Shown here in pieces: positions 52,158 through 60,581 of a DNA stretch of 64,000 nucleotides. The notes under the pieces were generated by a model. That model saw only the letters and a list, made by a program, of their open reading frames with translations, ran no database searches and was not told the DNA's origin. The translations under genes were made by a program, and so were the position numbers. The stretch spans positions 62,001-126,000 of the forward strand of contig JAEUSB010000048.1 in NCBI GenBank assembly GCA_016788865.1, in the 5' to 3' direction. Source of the DNA: Leptospirales bacterium. GTDB taxonomy: Bacteria > Spirochaetota > Leptospiria > Leptospirales > Leptonemataceae. Within the stretch, counting starts at the first letter, position 1, and the number at the start of each line of letters is the position of its first letter.

Positions 52158-52541
52158 TTGAATCCCGCTGAGTCGCCATCGCAATTCTCGCTGCGGATCC
52201 GGGAAGGATTCCCAATTGTTGTGCTGAAGGGGGATGTCGACATATCAACCGCAGATCAATTCAGGAACTTCTTGACAGAGCATATTCCAGAGAATGCAAG
52301 CTTTGTACTGTTTGAGTTCTCAGGTGTGGAGTACTTTGATTCCACTGCACTCGGAATACTGCTGGCTTATCCCAAACCTCCGCGCAGAAAATTAATTTTC
52401 GCTCCAGGCCGCGCCGTACTCCGTTTCTTTCAGTCCATATCCTTTAAGAATCCTCTGCTTTTCGCCGCGGACGAGGACTCTGCAATCAAACTGGCACGGT
52501 CAAATGAAATGAAAGCTCAAGAAGACCAGGTATTTGAATGA
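52158..52541 (+). CDS. STAS-domain protein (anti-sigma factor antagonist type)
   Basis: 127 residues from TTG with GAAGGGTAGG upstream. The STAS fold runs FSLRIREGFPIVVLKGDVDIST, then a helix, then VLFEFSGVEYFDSTALGIL, where the Ser of DSTALG corresponds to the phosphorylated Ser of SpoIIAA/RsbV proteins. No kinase or phosphatase of the Rsb type is adjacent, so its partner lies elsewhere. It overlaps the next start by four bases (ATGA), coupling it to an oxidoreductase gene. Confidence 0.85.
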   Translation: MNPAESPSQFSLRIREGFPIVVLKGDVDISTADQFRNFLTEHIPENASFVLFEFSGVEYFDSTALGILLAYPKPPRRKLIFAPGRAVLRFFQSISFKNPLLFAADEDSAIKLARSNEMKAQEDQVFE

Positions 52542-53509
52542 AAAGAACAATGCATGCAGCCTTCAGGCAAGACTATGGTGGCCCCGAAGTGCTCAGGGTT
52601 CTGGAATTGCCGGTGCCAGAATTGAAAGCTGGTCAGGTTCTTATCAAGGTTATGGCGACGACAGTAAATCGCACGGATTGCGCTGTCCTGACAGGAAAGC
52701 CAGCCATAATGCGATTGTTTACGGGACTGCGGCGCCCCTCGAATCCCGTAACGGGAACTGATTTCGCAGGCATCATTGAGCGCTCGGACGCGCCGGGTTT
52801 CTCAGCGGGTCAAAAAGTCTTTGGTTTCCTGGACACCGGAATTCCAACGCATGCAGAGTTTGTCGCCCTGGACACCAGCAATGTTTTGCAGATGCCAGAT
52901 GTTCCGTTTGAAGTGGCTGCAGCCGCCTGTGAAGCCGGACATTACGCTTACAATTTCACGAAGGCAGCAAAACCCAGGAGTGGACAAACAGCCCTGGTAA
53001 ACGGTGCTGGGGGTGGAATCGGTTCTGCCATGCTCCAGTTCTTGAAGCATGCCGGGCTTACCGTCACAGCCGTCTGCCGCGGCGATCAGGTAGAAAAAAT
53101 TCAAGGTCTCGGTGCGGACTCCGTGATCAACTATGAAAGTGAAGATTTTACAAAGGATTCCAGGACTTACGACTTTGTGTTCGATGCGGTCGGCAAAAGC
53201 AGGTTCTGCCTGTGTCGCAAAATCATGAAAGCAAAAGCTATGTACCTGTCGTCGGAGCCGGGACCTTATGGAGAAAACCTGTGGCTCCCGTTGTTAACAC
53301 GCTTCTCCGCGCAGCGGGTTCTATTTCCGTTTCCGGCAGACATTCCCGGCAGTCTTGCATTTTTGAAAGGCTTGCTGAATGAACGAAAGTTCAAGCCCTT
53401 GATAGATAGGACTTACACCCTTGACCAGGTGGCCGAAGCTTTCCGTTATACGGCATCCGGACAAAAGACGGGAAACGTAGTGATTGCGCTTAACCGGTCT
53501 TTTACGTAA
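52538..53509 (+). CDS. NAD(P)-dependent alcohol dehydrogenase-like oxidoreductase (quinone oxidoreductase group)
   Basis: 323 residues of the medium-chain dehydrogenase family. GGPEVLRVLELPVPELKAGQVLIKV and VNRTDCAVLTGKP form the GroES-like part, and ALVNGAGGGIGSAMLQFLKHAGLTVTAV holds the nucleotide-binding site. The catalytic-zinc residues of true alcohol dehydrogenases are not seen, which points to the zinc-free quinone oxidoreductase/reticulon-4-interacting-like subgroup. It starts inside the STAS stop. A coupling of an oxidoreductase with STAS suggests common expression, not necessarily common function. Confidence 0.88.
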   Translation: MKRTMHAAFRQDYGGPEVLRVLELPVPELKAGQVLIKVMATTVNRTDCAVLTGKPAIMRLFTGLRRPSNPVTGTDFAGIIERSDAPGFSAGQKVFGFLDTGIPTHAEFVALDTSNVLQMPDVPFEVAAAACEAGHYAYNFTKAAKPRSGQTALVNGAGGGIGSAMLQFLKHAGLTVTAVCRGDQVEKIQGLGADSVINYESEDFTKDSRTYDFVFDAVGKSRFCLCRKIMKAKAMYLSSEPGPYGENLWLPLLTRFSAQRVLFPFPADIPGSLAFLKGLLNERKFKPLIDRTYTLDQVAEAFRYTASGQKTGNVVIALNRSFT

Positions 53510-53552
53510 TCTGGCCGTCCGTGACTTCTTGGGTCTACTTTTTGAACAAATC

Positions 53553-54137
53553 ATGATTACGTCCCAGAATTTTGCTTACTGGATCACATCGACAGATCGC
53601 GACACCTTCTTTGCCTATGAGTTGATGGATGAAAGAAATACGGATAATTTTGTTGGCACGGCGTACGCTTTGACAGCGGAAGGAGAAAAAGAAATTACTT
53701 TGCAAATCGCGGACATAGGGGGCGTTCCTTCGCTTCCAGCAGGCCAGGGCTGGCCGCACAAAATTGAGACCGATTTCCGACTCGTACCACCGTTGTTACT
53801 CTCATCGCAATCGGGCTACAAAATTGTAGCTTGCACGAAAATAAGATTCTTTGCCTCGCGGCATTTCCCTGATTCACTCGCTCGCCGTCCCTTCCAGATC
53901 CCTGTTCGCGCGATGAACGATTCGTGGATAGGCCTCCTCAGAGCAGAATATCGGCGCTTCCGCAGATTCTATCCTGGCCATCTCCTTGCCTTCGCGAAAG
54001 GCCAGGCTGAAATTAGCGGATCAATTCGCGCGCCAGGCTCCATGGGGCTGGGACGCCTAAAACAGGAATCAAAACGCACGACCGAGCCTCAATCCAGGCG
54101 GACCTTCTCAATTCCAGATAATTGGTTTGCAAAATGA
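53553..54137 (+). CDS. Hypothetical protein
   Basis: About 194 residues from ATG at 53553 (MITSQNFAYWITSTDRD). A 23-codon upstream extension begins inside the preceding gene and is less likely. The protein is aromatic-rich, with LVPPLLLSSQSGYKIVA and a basic segment EYRRFRRFYPGHLL, and a polar, Arg-rich C-terminus. No family is recognised. Its stop overlaps the ATG of a 22-codon frame. Confidence 0.5.
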   Translation: MITSQNFAYWITSTDRDTFFAYELMDERNTDNFVGTAYALTAEGEKEITLQIADIGGVPSLPAGQGWPHKIETDFRLVPPLLLSSQSGYKIVACTKIRFFASRHFPDSLARRPFQIPVRAMNDSWIGLLRAEYRRFRRFYPGHLLAFAKGQAEISGSIRAPGSMGLGRLKQESKRTTEPQSRRTFSIPDNWFAK

Positions 54138-54202
54138 CAAAAGAAGAATACGTGCAGAAATTTCGCGAAGACAGCGCGTCTGTCTGGGATGCTATGAACT
54201 AA
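54134..54202 (+). pseudogene. 22-codon stub, possible truncated N-terminus
   Basis: ATG at 54134 overlaps the previous stop (ATGA). The frame reads MTKEEYVQKFREDSASVWD and AMN before TAA. The start resembles N-termini of several families, including suppressor-of-fused-like proteins with an EEY.QK opening, but it stops before any domain. No continuation was found in the other two frames over the next 84 bases. It may be a remnant or a random short frame. Confidence 0.25.
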
Positions 54203-54286
54203 CGTTTTTATGTCACCGACCTATCTAGGTCATCTAACAGAAAAGTTGAATCGATTTAACCCGCAACCGGACTGGATATAAGCTGA

Positions 54287-55657
54287 ATGAATTCAGACAT
54301 GCGATTGATTCTTGAGCGCAGCCAGGAGCTCGTCCAACACGCTACAAACACGATTGGCTATCTCAACCTGAAGCCACAATCGGAGTCAGGGTTTGTATTT
54401 CGGTGTACGGTTCTGCCGAGTTTTCATATTCCGTATTGCATAACCATTGAGTCCGACTACTCAGTCACGTTCGTGTATTCCGCAATCGACGCACCGATTG
54501 AGTATTCATTCTCGCATGACATGCTTGCAGAACTTCCCGGCCAGGATTTGTCCTGCATTCCAGCGAACTGGTTCAGTGGTCAGTTCGGCAAGAATGTTCA
54601 CGATAGAAAGATCTGCCGCGTGCGCTTCAACGCGCCGGATGGAATCGACGAGATTCTCGAAGTCTTGAAAGGTGTGGAAGCTTCGTTTCCAGTTCAATTT
54701 GAACCGGGTGAGTTTAATCGCCTCGATGGGACTGATTTGTTTGTGGAGTTCGGCAGGATCCGTAAATTTCTAGCGATATACGAGACAGAGAAACACCCGG
54801 ATTCCATGAGACTAATCGACCTGCTCTCCGAGAATTACGGAGCTTTCCTCGCAAGGATCTCTTCGGCAATCTATCTTGAATCTCGCAATGAGCTAAAGCA
54901 CCTTGGCGTGGACGAGATTGTTGAGCTCGTCAGCCAGTCCAGACTGAGCGATTCGGATCTCGCCCTTCTCTATTGCTCAATGCCAATTGTGAATTTTAGA
55001 GATGCCATTCTCCAACTGAAGAATGGCAGGCAGATCCTGTTTGAATCCGAACGACTAAAACCAGAGGCACCCGGATACCTTGATATAAGGGATCAATACC
55101 AAACACTACTAAAGCCTAAATGGGATCAGGAGAATCGAATAGAGGAAGCATTGAAAGCTGAGCGCGTTGCAATTCACAATGCACTCTTGAGTGAAGTGAT
55201 TGATGACCTTGGTTCAGGAATTTTGCATTGTCCGCGTTGCCAGAATCGTGACCAGTTCAAGATCAAGAACGGTACGCCCGAAACCAAAGGCTACGTCATT
55301 TGTAAACAATGCGGCCTGTCCATCTATGACAGGTCCAGCTATTCAAGCATCCAACCGGACGAAGCCGACAGAGAGGCTTACCTCTCGCATCTGACGAATC
55401 TCGTTCTTCTATTGGGATCTGAATCAGCCTCAGAAGTCTACGCAGCCCTCAACCGCACGGAGATCGAGGAACTGACACGTCGGTTGAATGCTACTGAAAA
55501 CAGACCGGACGAGAAGACGACGTTCGAGTTTTTCCTGGGTCGGCGCGATATCTCCCTGGCTATGCAGCGGAGTTTTCTTGAGAAGTTGATCCGAAATCCA
55601 AGCGAGTTCAAGTTCAGACTGAAAGATCTGCAACGTTCAAAAAAAGAGAGGAACTAG
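54287..55657 (+). CDS. Unknown 456-residue protein with a zinc-ribbon-like motif
   Basis: The N-terminal 300 residues form an alpha/beta region with no motif that I know (NTIGYLNLKPQSESGFVF, VFVYSAIDAPIEYSFSH), ending in a helical segment. At about 310-350 a four-Cys element appears, LHCPRCQNRDQFKIKNG with YVICKQCGLSIYD, the CxxC-CxxC of a zinc ribbon. A helical, charged C-terminus follows. It is the first of three overlapping genes (55657, 56202), all unrecognised, so they form one operon. A nucleic-acid or protein-binding role for the ribbon is possible. Confidence 0.6.
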   Translation: MNSDMRLILERSQELVQHATNTIGYLNLKPQSESGFVFRCTVLPSFHIPYCITIESDYSVTFVYSAIDAPIEYSFSHDMLAELPGQDLSCIPANWFSGQFGKNVHDRKICRVRFNAPDGIDEILEVLKGVEASFPVQFEPGEFNRLDGTDLFVEFGRIRKFLAIYETEKHPDSMRLIDLLSENYGAFLARISSAIYLESRNELKHLGVDEIVELVSQSRLSDSDLALLYCSMPIVNFRDAILQLKNGRQILFESERLKPEAPGYLDIRDQYQTLLKPKWDQENRIEEALKAERVAIHNALLSEVIDDLGSGILHCPRCQNRDQFKIKNGTPETKGYVICKQCGLSIYDRSSYSSIQPDEADREAYLSHLTNLVLLLGSESASEVYAALNRTEIEELTRRLNATENRPDEKTTFEFFLGRRDISLAMQRSFLEKLIRNPSEFKFRLKDLQRSKKERN

Positions 55658-56205
55658 TGGCAAGAAAGGACGTTGAAAGTTATCCCATGCCTTATAAGCT
55701 CCTGCAACCATATCGCCTGGTCCTTGGCTCATCGGCGCTCTTTTCCCTGCTATTCTGCTTGCTCCTCGCGTCCAGCGTCTATATCGCGAATCTATTCATG
55801 CCAGCAGAAGCCACGCTTATGGTCCGTTTACCACGATTCGCGCTCGCATGCCTTCTGGCATCGTTCCCCGCAATACTCTTCTTCCGCATCACGATCTCAG
55901 ACTTTCGATTCTATCACTTTTTCTTGCTCATTATTGAGGTGCCGCTATTTCTAATTCTATCTTCTGGCATCACCGCCCTTTCGGCTCGAATTCTTGCCTG
56001 GCCGACCGGTGCCCTTTCGGTTGATCCATTTGGTCTCGGTGCACTGATCCTGGTGGTCGGCATGATCCCTGTCGGAGTCTTTGTAACTGCTATTGTGTAT
56101 TCGGCCTATGTTCGGCAAACCCGGTCAAATCCTGACGCCCGAGCCGATAAGCATCTTCTTCACGCGGCATCAGGATCAGAACGCAGAGCAGAGCGAAGGG
56201 ATTGA
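55657..56205 (+). CDS. Four-helix membrane protein of unknown function
   Basis: 182 residues from GTG at 55657, which overlaps the preceding TAG. Four hydrophobic helices are seen (about 25-47, 60-78, 88-111, 128-155), with charged ends and a C-terminal cytoplasmic tail (RQTRSNPDARADKHLLHAASG). No family motif. It is coupled on both sides: the next gene starts in its stop (TTGA). Confidence 0.6.
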   Translation: MARKDVESYPMPYKLLQPYRLVLGSSALFSLLFCLLLASSVYIANLFMPAEATLMVRLPRFALACLLASFPAILFFRITISDFRFYHFFLLIIEVPLFLILSSGITALSARILAWPTGALSVDPFGLGALILVVGMIPVGVFVTAIVYSAYVRQTRSNPDARADKHLLHAASGSERRAERRD

Positions 56206-56902
56206 ACGTGAACACCGTCCACAACGAAGTCATTCGAATGGTAAATCAGACAGCTGGCGACCGCGAAGCCATCGACGCTGTTATTGCAAGCATACGCTGG
56301 ACAACGGAGCCGAGCATAACCGATCGACTACCCAATCAATTCATCTGTAGCTCAAGGAATATCGAAGATGTGTCCTTGAACATTGAGTCCTGGGGCACCT
56401 TTGAGTTTATTGAAAATCTGTTTCAGGCGCATCAAGAACCTGGCTTCATCTACAATGAGATCCAACCCTTTCTACAATCGAATTTGAAAGGGATTCGCTG
56501 TGATAAATGCAGCCAACTCATTCGGCCAAAAAGTCGCACCTTTCTCTCTGCCGAGGGACAGACCTATCACTTTGGTTGCTTCTTTCCGCAACCGACTGCG
56601 AAACACTGGCATCTCAGGCCTTCCCAAAACAGCTCGACGACCTGGTGTCACAACAACATCCAATTCTTGAGGACATGCCTGAAATTGTTGCGATACGTTC
56701 TGATATTGGATTGGAGGAATCCGCGCCGGCTGTTTTGTTCCTTGTAAAGTCTACGCTATCAAAATTTCAATTAAGCTCTCAGTCGGAGTATGAGAAATTC
56801 AAGGAAAACCTTTTCGAGGATCGCAGCTCTTACCCTTTTCAGAGAGAACTGAACGCTGTGAGAAATGCTTTCGAGAATTTTACATCTTCCAGAATATTCT
56901 GA
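56202..56902 (+). pseudogene. Unknown protein with a LIM/zinc-finger-like motif, frameshifted
   Basis: The first frame (TTG at 56202) codes MNVNTVHNEVIRMVNQTAG to about GQTYHFGCFF and includes RCDKCSQLI with YHFGC, a C-x2-C...H-x2-C cluster. From about 56580 coherent sequence continues one base back, in the frame ATDCETLASQAFPKQLDD to NAVRNAFENFTSSRIF, ending at 56902. The natural continuation of the first frame, to 56747, looks like noise. One missing base near the TTCTTT run at 56580 would explain it. After 56902 a third frame (LHLPEYSDFRWKLYEPNG to GIVQR, ending 57020) also looks coding, so a second shift and a true end at 57020 are possible. Confidence 0.55.
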
Positions 56903-57042
56903 CTTTCGCTGGAAACTTTATGAACCCAATGGATCCAGCTATGCGACGTGGCGTTGCGGGCGCCGGGCATGTTTGCTTCTGGATGCAAGTTCCGAGGTCA
57001 AGGGGATCGTCCAACGCTAGTAAGAAAATCTTCCGCGCCCTG

Positions 57043-58428
57043 TCACCCGGCAGTAGCATCATCCGAGGGTAAAGCAATCAAATACGCAAGTGTCGGGACT
57101 TCAAACACTTCGGAACGCGGGTGACCCATAGCAAAAGCGTCCACGTCCTCCTGCAACCTGGAGCGCAATCCGCAATGCTTGAATATTTTCCCGTGTTTAT
57201 TGATAATCACCGGTGGTATCTTCCATCGCCTGGATTGGAATGGCTCGCCAGGCGACTCAAAGTAGAAAGCCCAGCCTCGATTATCAATTACCTGTGCTTG
57301 AATAACATCAGACGTTTTCGTCGATTGCTCCATCCTGTGACCCGCCACGCGTCTGGCCTTTTCGAATGCCTTTTCGCGAGACCAGTGTTGTTTTCTTCGA
57401 CTCAAGTACAGGGCCTCCAATAGATCGTGTACAGGAATGGTCAGGCTAAAATACGTATCTTCGGATGCGTGCTCAAAGAAAATAACCATACAGCGCGTGT
57501 TCGACTTGTATTCCCCGACTATCACACGTTCCTCAAAGCGCGGAGGATCCCAGGCCGGGGATACATTTTGGTCGGCAAGGACTGCGGATACCAGAGCCGC
57601 CAATTGGGGGAGTAGTTTTTCTCGCCGCGCAGTCTGCTTTGAGTCTTCAGCGGCAACGGTCGAAGGAAGCAGTGGACCAGGCTCACTTTTCCAGATCGTA
57701 TTCAGGAAATTGTTCGGAAAATCTAGAATGAATTGTACCTGAGCTACGGATCCTTTCACATAAAAGTAGGTGCCGGGTGCAGGAACGCTCCGCCAGTATT
57801 CCTCGAAAGTTAGCTCTTCCAGGTGTGCCAGACGAACATCCAACAGACCACGATGGTCAAGGACTGAGCTCAGGCGATGCAACTCGCTCCTTAGCCCCCG
57901 TGCAATGAAACTCAGCATTCTCCGCTGTATCATGGCCGGAGAGTTCATGTGAATCAACGACCGCTTTCGCTCGGCCGGGGGAGAATCGAGGGCCAGATAG
58001 ATGGCTTCGATGTGGCCGTGAGTTAGAAAATCAATGTCGAAGTAGATATTGAGAAGTGCCTGGCGAAGACTCAATAGATCTCCTTGTCTTTCCTTTGAAG
58101 CCTCTTTTTGTCCGGCCAAAAGCGAGTCGGTGAGATTTTGGCACGACTGCCTTGAAAGCATGCCCGCTTGTTGGAACTCTTCTTGCAGTTCTTTCGAAAC
58201 CGGTTTTGAAAGCCCGGATGCCCCGCAGAGATTCTCTAATAGCAGTGAGAGTGTTGCATTCGATTCGTGGATGGCGGTGTAACAGTCCAGGAGCAGCTCG
58301 TTGGGTTTCCTGTTATTTGATGCCCGATCAAAAAGACTTCTTTCCGTTCTGAGCGAATCATTATCATCCTTCGCGTTGATGGCCGCGATCAGAGCCTCGA
58401 TTTCAGACTGCGAAAGAATTTCCGTCAT
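57043..58428 (-). CDS. FliM-like protein with CheY-binding N-terminus, no clear SpoA domain
   Basis: 461 residues. The first residues MTEILSQSEIEALIAAI reproduce the EIDALL motif by which the flagellar switch protein FliM binds phosphorylated CheY. The middle also follows FliM: RRMLSFIARGLRSELHRLSSVL, LDVRLAHLEELTFEEYWRSVPAPGTYFYVKG, and LLPQLAALVSAVLADQNVSPAW leading to YFSLTIPVHDLLEAL. The C-terminal 110 residues do not resemble the SpoA domain that joins FliM to FliN. No flagellar or chemotaxis gene is near. It may be a diverged or duplicated FliM acting as a CheY-responsive protein outside the motor. Convergent with the frameshifted gene. Confidence 0.6.
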   Translation of the reverse strand: MTEILSQSEIEALIAAINAKDDNDSLRTERSLFDRASNNRKPNELLLDCYTAIHESNATLSLLLENLCGASGLSKPVSKELQEEFQQAGMLSRQSCQNLTDSLLAGQKEASKERQGDLLSLRQALLNIYFDIDFLTHGHIEAIYLALDSPPAERKRSLIHMNSPAMIQRRMLSFIARGLRSELHRLSSVLDHRGLLDVRLAHLEELTFEEYWRSVPAPGTYFYVKGSVAQVQFILDFPNNFLNTIWKSEPGPLLPSTVAAEDSKQTARREKLLPQLAALVSAVLADQNVSPAWDPPRFEERVIVGEYKSNTRCMVIFFEHASEDTYFSLTIPVHDLLEALYLSRRKQHWSREKAFEKARRVAGHRMEQSTKTSDVIQAQVIDNRGWAFYFESPGEPFQSRRWKIPPVIINKHGKIFKHCGLRSRLQEDVDAFAMGHPRSEVFEVPTLAYLIALPSDDATAG

Positions 58429-58601
58429 TTGTTACATTTTCAGAGGGGAATCCAGGTAAGACCAGATAAATTCAGCTTCAATTGACGCTAAGCAATTTAT
58501 CGCGAAAGCCATTCGGAACCCCCGGCCACAGGGATTAACAATAAGTCCCCGGCCCCAAAGATTTTTTCTTTCAAATGCTCGGGGCAGGTGTCTGATAGTC
58601 C

Positions 58602-60029
58602 ATGCGTCAATCCTCACTGCTGTTACTAACCCTGTTTTCCACTGTGTCGACACTATTCGCGCAAACAAGAACGGATTGGAACGATCTTGTAAGAAAGGAC
58701 AAGTACAGGGTAATCATCAAAGAAGCGGACGCAGCTCTCAAGAAAAATCCTCGCGACATTGCTGCGCTTTACGCCAGGGCCGTTGCTTTGCACCAGGTTT
58801 ACTCCTTTGAAGAGGCACAGGAGAGCTTCAACAGCGCCAAACAGAACGGCGTACAGGGTAACGCAAAGCTTGGGAATGTGACTTTCGACGAGTGGAGGCA
58901 AATGAATTCCGGCAGCGCTCGCATCCTACCTTTGCGGGCCTCGGCGCCCGGGAAGAAGGCGTACCAGATTGGTGTTCGTTCGCTTGAAGAAACACGTTTC
59001 TCACAAAATGCCAGGGCGAATCTGCCACGTCTGCTCGCGCATGCAAAGCAGTTCTTTGGGGTAAATCCCAATCGCGTAGTCATTTTCCTCATCCGGGACG
59101 GGGATGCCCTGGATGAACACTGGAATGAAACTCGCCTAACGTTTGGAAAGCCGGACCTGGAACGCGGTGCTGCGGCTGTGTTTCAGACTGTCCTATTTTT
59201 TGAAGACTCTCACAAAAACCAATCGGAGGAGCAGATAACGGAGACGCTGGCGCATGAAGTGGGTCACGTTATGCATCTCTTGAGAAATAAGGAACAAGTC
59301 ATTTCCGGCTCGCAGCATCCCGACTGGTGGACAGAGGGCATCGCAACGCAATTTGCAACAGTCTTCCTTGGAAAGGATAAAGCCTGGGAAACAGAACAGT
59401 GGCGCAAAGAAATGAAGCGAGTCGGTTCATTGCCATTCAACGGATTCAAGTCTTTCTTCCAGGAAAATGAAAGGTCACGCCTTCACTACCGGACGGCGAG
59501 CCTTATGATTCGTGCGCTCATCGAAACTCATGGCACGGAGTCCATTGGGAAAATCATTGATCGCGTCGCGGAAGCCGACAACTATATTGAAGCGCCGCAG
59601 GCAATGAAGGAAATCCTGGGGGTTTCAGAGGAAGATCTCTTCAACTCCGTAGTTTCAAAAGCCCGAGAACAAACGGGGATCACTGAAGAAGGTCCGCAAC
59701 TCAAGCCCGATGAACGCGACTACATTCCAGGTGATGCCGTACTTGCAAAGGACACGAACGGACGCGTATTTGAGCCCGCAATGATGCTCAGTAAAACAGG
59801 CGATGAGGCCTACATTCGGTTTTTCTGGGGAGGTCAATCCCGCGTTTCCTACTCAAAGAATATTCGCAAATTCGATTGGAAGCGAGGAATGCAGGTTCGC
59901 TGCAACAAGGATTCCGATTCGGAGAAGGAAGCCGTGACTATCGAGGGGCTGAAACTCGAATCACTGATAGTACGATTTTCTGATGGGAACAAGGAATTGA
60001 AATACGAACGTTGCGAGGATCTGCGCTAG
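58602..60029 (+). CDS. Secreted HExxH-type metallopeptidase-like protein with Tudor-like C-terminus
   Basis: 475 residues with a Sec signal (LLLLTLFSTVSTLFAQ). Residues 30-90 look like a TPR pair (AALKKNPRDIAALYARAVALHQ). The peptidase-MA-like part has His218-Glu219 in TLAHEVGHVMHLL, the zinc motif HExxH, and a Glu in DWWTEGIATQFA as third-ligand candidate. The last 100 residues (IPGDAVLAKDTNGRVFEPAMM, AYIRFFWGG, RKFDWKRGMQVRCN) form two small barrel-like repeats of Tudor/Agenet type. It is probably a periplasmic protease that binds a partner through this tail. The start stands after 173 bases without a gene, divergent from the FliM-like gene. Confidence 0.8.
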   Translation: MRQSSLLLLTLFSTVSTLFAQTRTDWNDLVRKDKYRVIIKEADAALKKNPRDIAALYARAVALHQVYSFEEAQESFNSAKQNGVQGNAKLGNVTFDEWRQMNSGSARILPLRASAPGKKAYQIGVRSLEETRFSQNARANLPRLLAHAKQFFGVNPNRVVIFLIRDGDALDEHWNETRLTFGKPDLERGAAAVFQTVLFFEDSHKNQSEEQITETLAHEVGHVMHLLRNKEQVISGSQHPDWWTEGIATQFATVFLGKDKAWETEQWRKEMKRVGSLPFNGFKSFFQENERSRLHYRTASLMIRALIETHGTESIGKIIDRVAEADNYIEAPQAMKEILGVSEEDLFNSVVSKAREQTGITEEGPQLKPDERDYIPGDAVLAKDTNGRVFEPAMMLSKTGDEAYIRFFWGGQSRVSYSKNIRKFDWKRGMQVRCNKDSDSEKEAVTIEGLKLESLIVRFSDGNKELKYERCEDLR

Positions 60030-60043
60030 CTTCACCGGACCAA

Positions 60044-60066
60044 TGGGCTTCACGTTGCAAAGCCCA
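60044..60066. terminator. Possible bidirectional terminator hairpin
   Basis: A 7-bp stem TGGGCTT/AAGCCCA with a nine-base loop lies between two convergent stops (60029 plus and 60114 minus). No T run on either side, so it is weak evidence. Confidence 0.35.
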
Positions 60067-60113
60067 CCAACGAGCGCACGAGCCATCACAATCAAATCAA
60101 AATCCGGGAGGCG

Positions 60114-60581
60114 TCAGCCGGGCCTGGCTTTGACCGTGAAGAAGCCCAGGGGTACGGAATATTCTCTGGCCAGATCCACAAAGTAGGGCGGATACTCGTA
60201 TCTCCCATAGTCATCAAATAGTTCTTCGCCGGCCTGGATGTCGCGCGACGCATAAGAGCTAAAAAAATCCGAACCCTCCGGTCCGTACCCGGTATTGGGA
60301 GAATCTGAATGATTCCACATCCTCGCATCGTCGAGAATTTCGTTGAGGACGCCGCCAACGAGATATACATGATCCATAAAAAATTTCTGTTCAGATTTGC
60401 TCAGTTCAAGAAGCCGCGAGCGAACCTCATCAACATCCCGATAGACGCGCACATTGATCCCTCTCCCGTATTTCCAGATCAATTTGCCCTGTGGTATGAA
60501 TTCTTCGGTGAACACACCCTGGCCAATGCCGGGAATCGTAGATTCTCTAATAGAATACCGGATTTGAAAACCAGCGCTCAT
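60114..60581 (-). CDS. SET-domain protein (lysine methyltransferase fold)
   Basis: 155 residues consisting of one SET domain. GIGQGVFTEEFIPQGKLIWKYG at the N-terminus is the first SET strand region, WNHSDSPNTGYG (residues 89-100) is the NHS motif with the AdoMet-contacting Asn-His, and ASRDIQAGEELFDDYG (111-126) holds the GEELxxDY motif with catalytic Tyr. Both pseudoknot motifs are in place, so it should be active. The substrate is unknown; the coupled ATP-grasp gene (ATGA overlap at 60578-60581) makes a common substrate likely. Other bacterial SET proteins methylate ribosomal, chromatin-like or secreted proteins. Confidence 0.85.
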   Translation of the reverse strand: MSAGFQIRYSIRESTIPGIGQGVFTEEFIPQGKLIWKYGRGINVRVYRDVDEVRSRLLELSKSEQKFFMDHVYLVGGVLNEILDDARMWNHSDSPNTGYGPEGSDFFSSYASRDIQAGEELFDDYGRYEYPPYFVDLAREYSVPLGFFTVKARPG

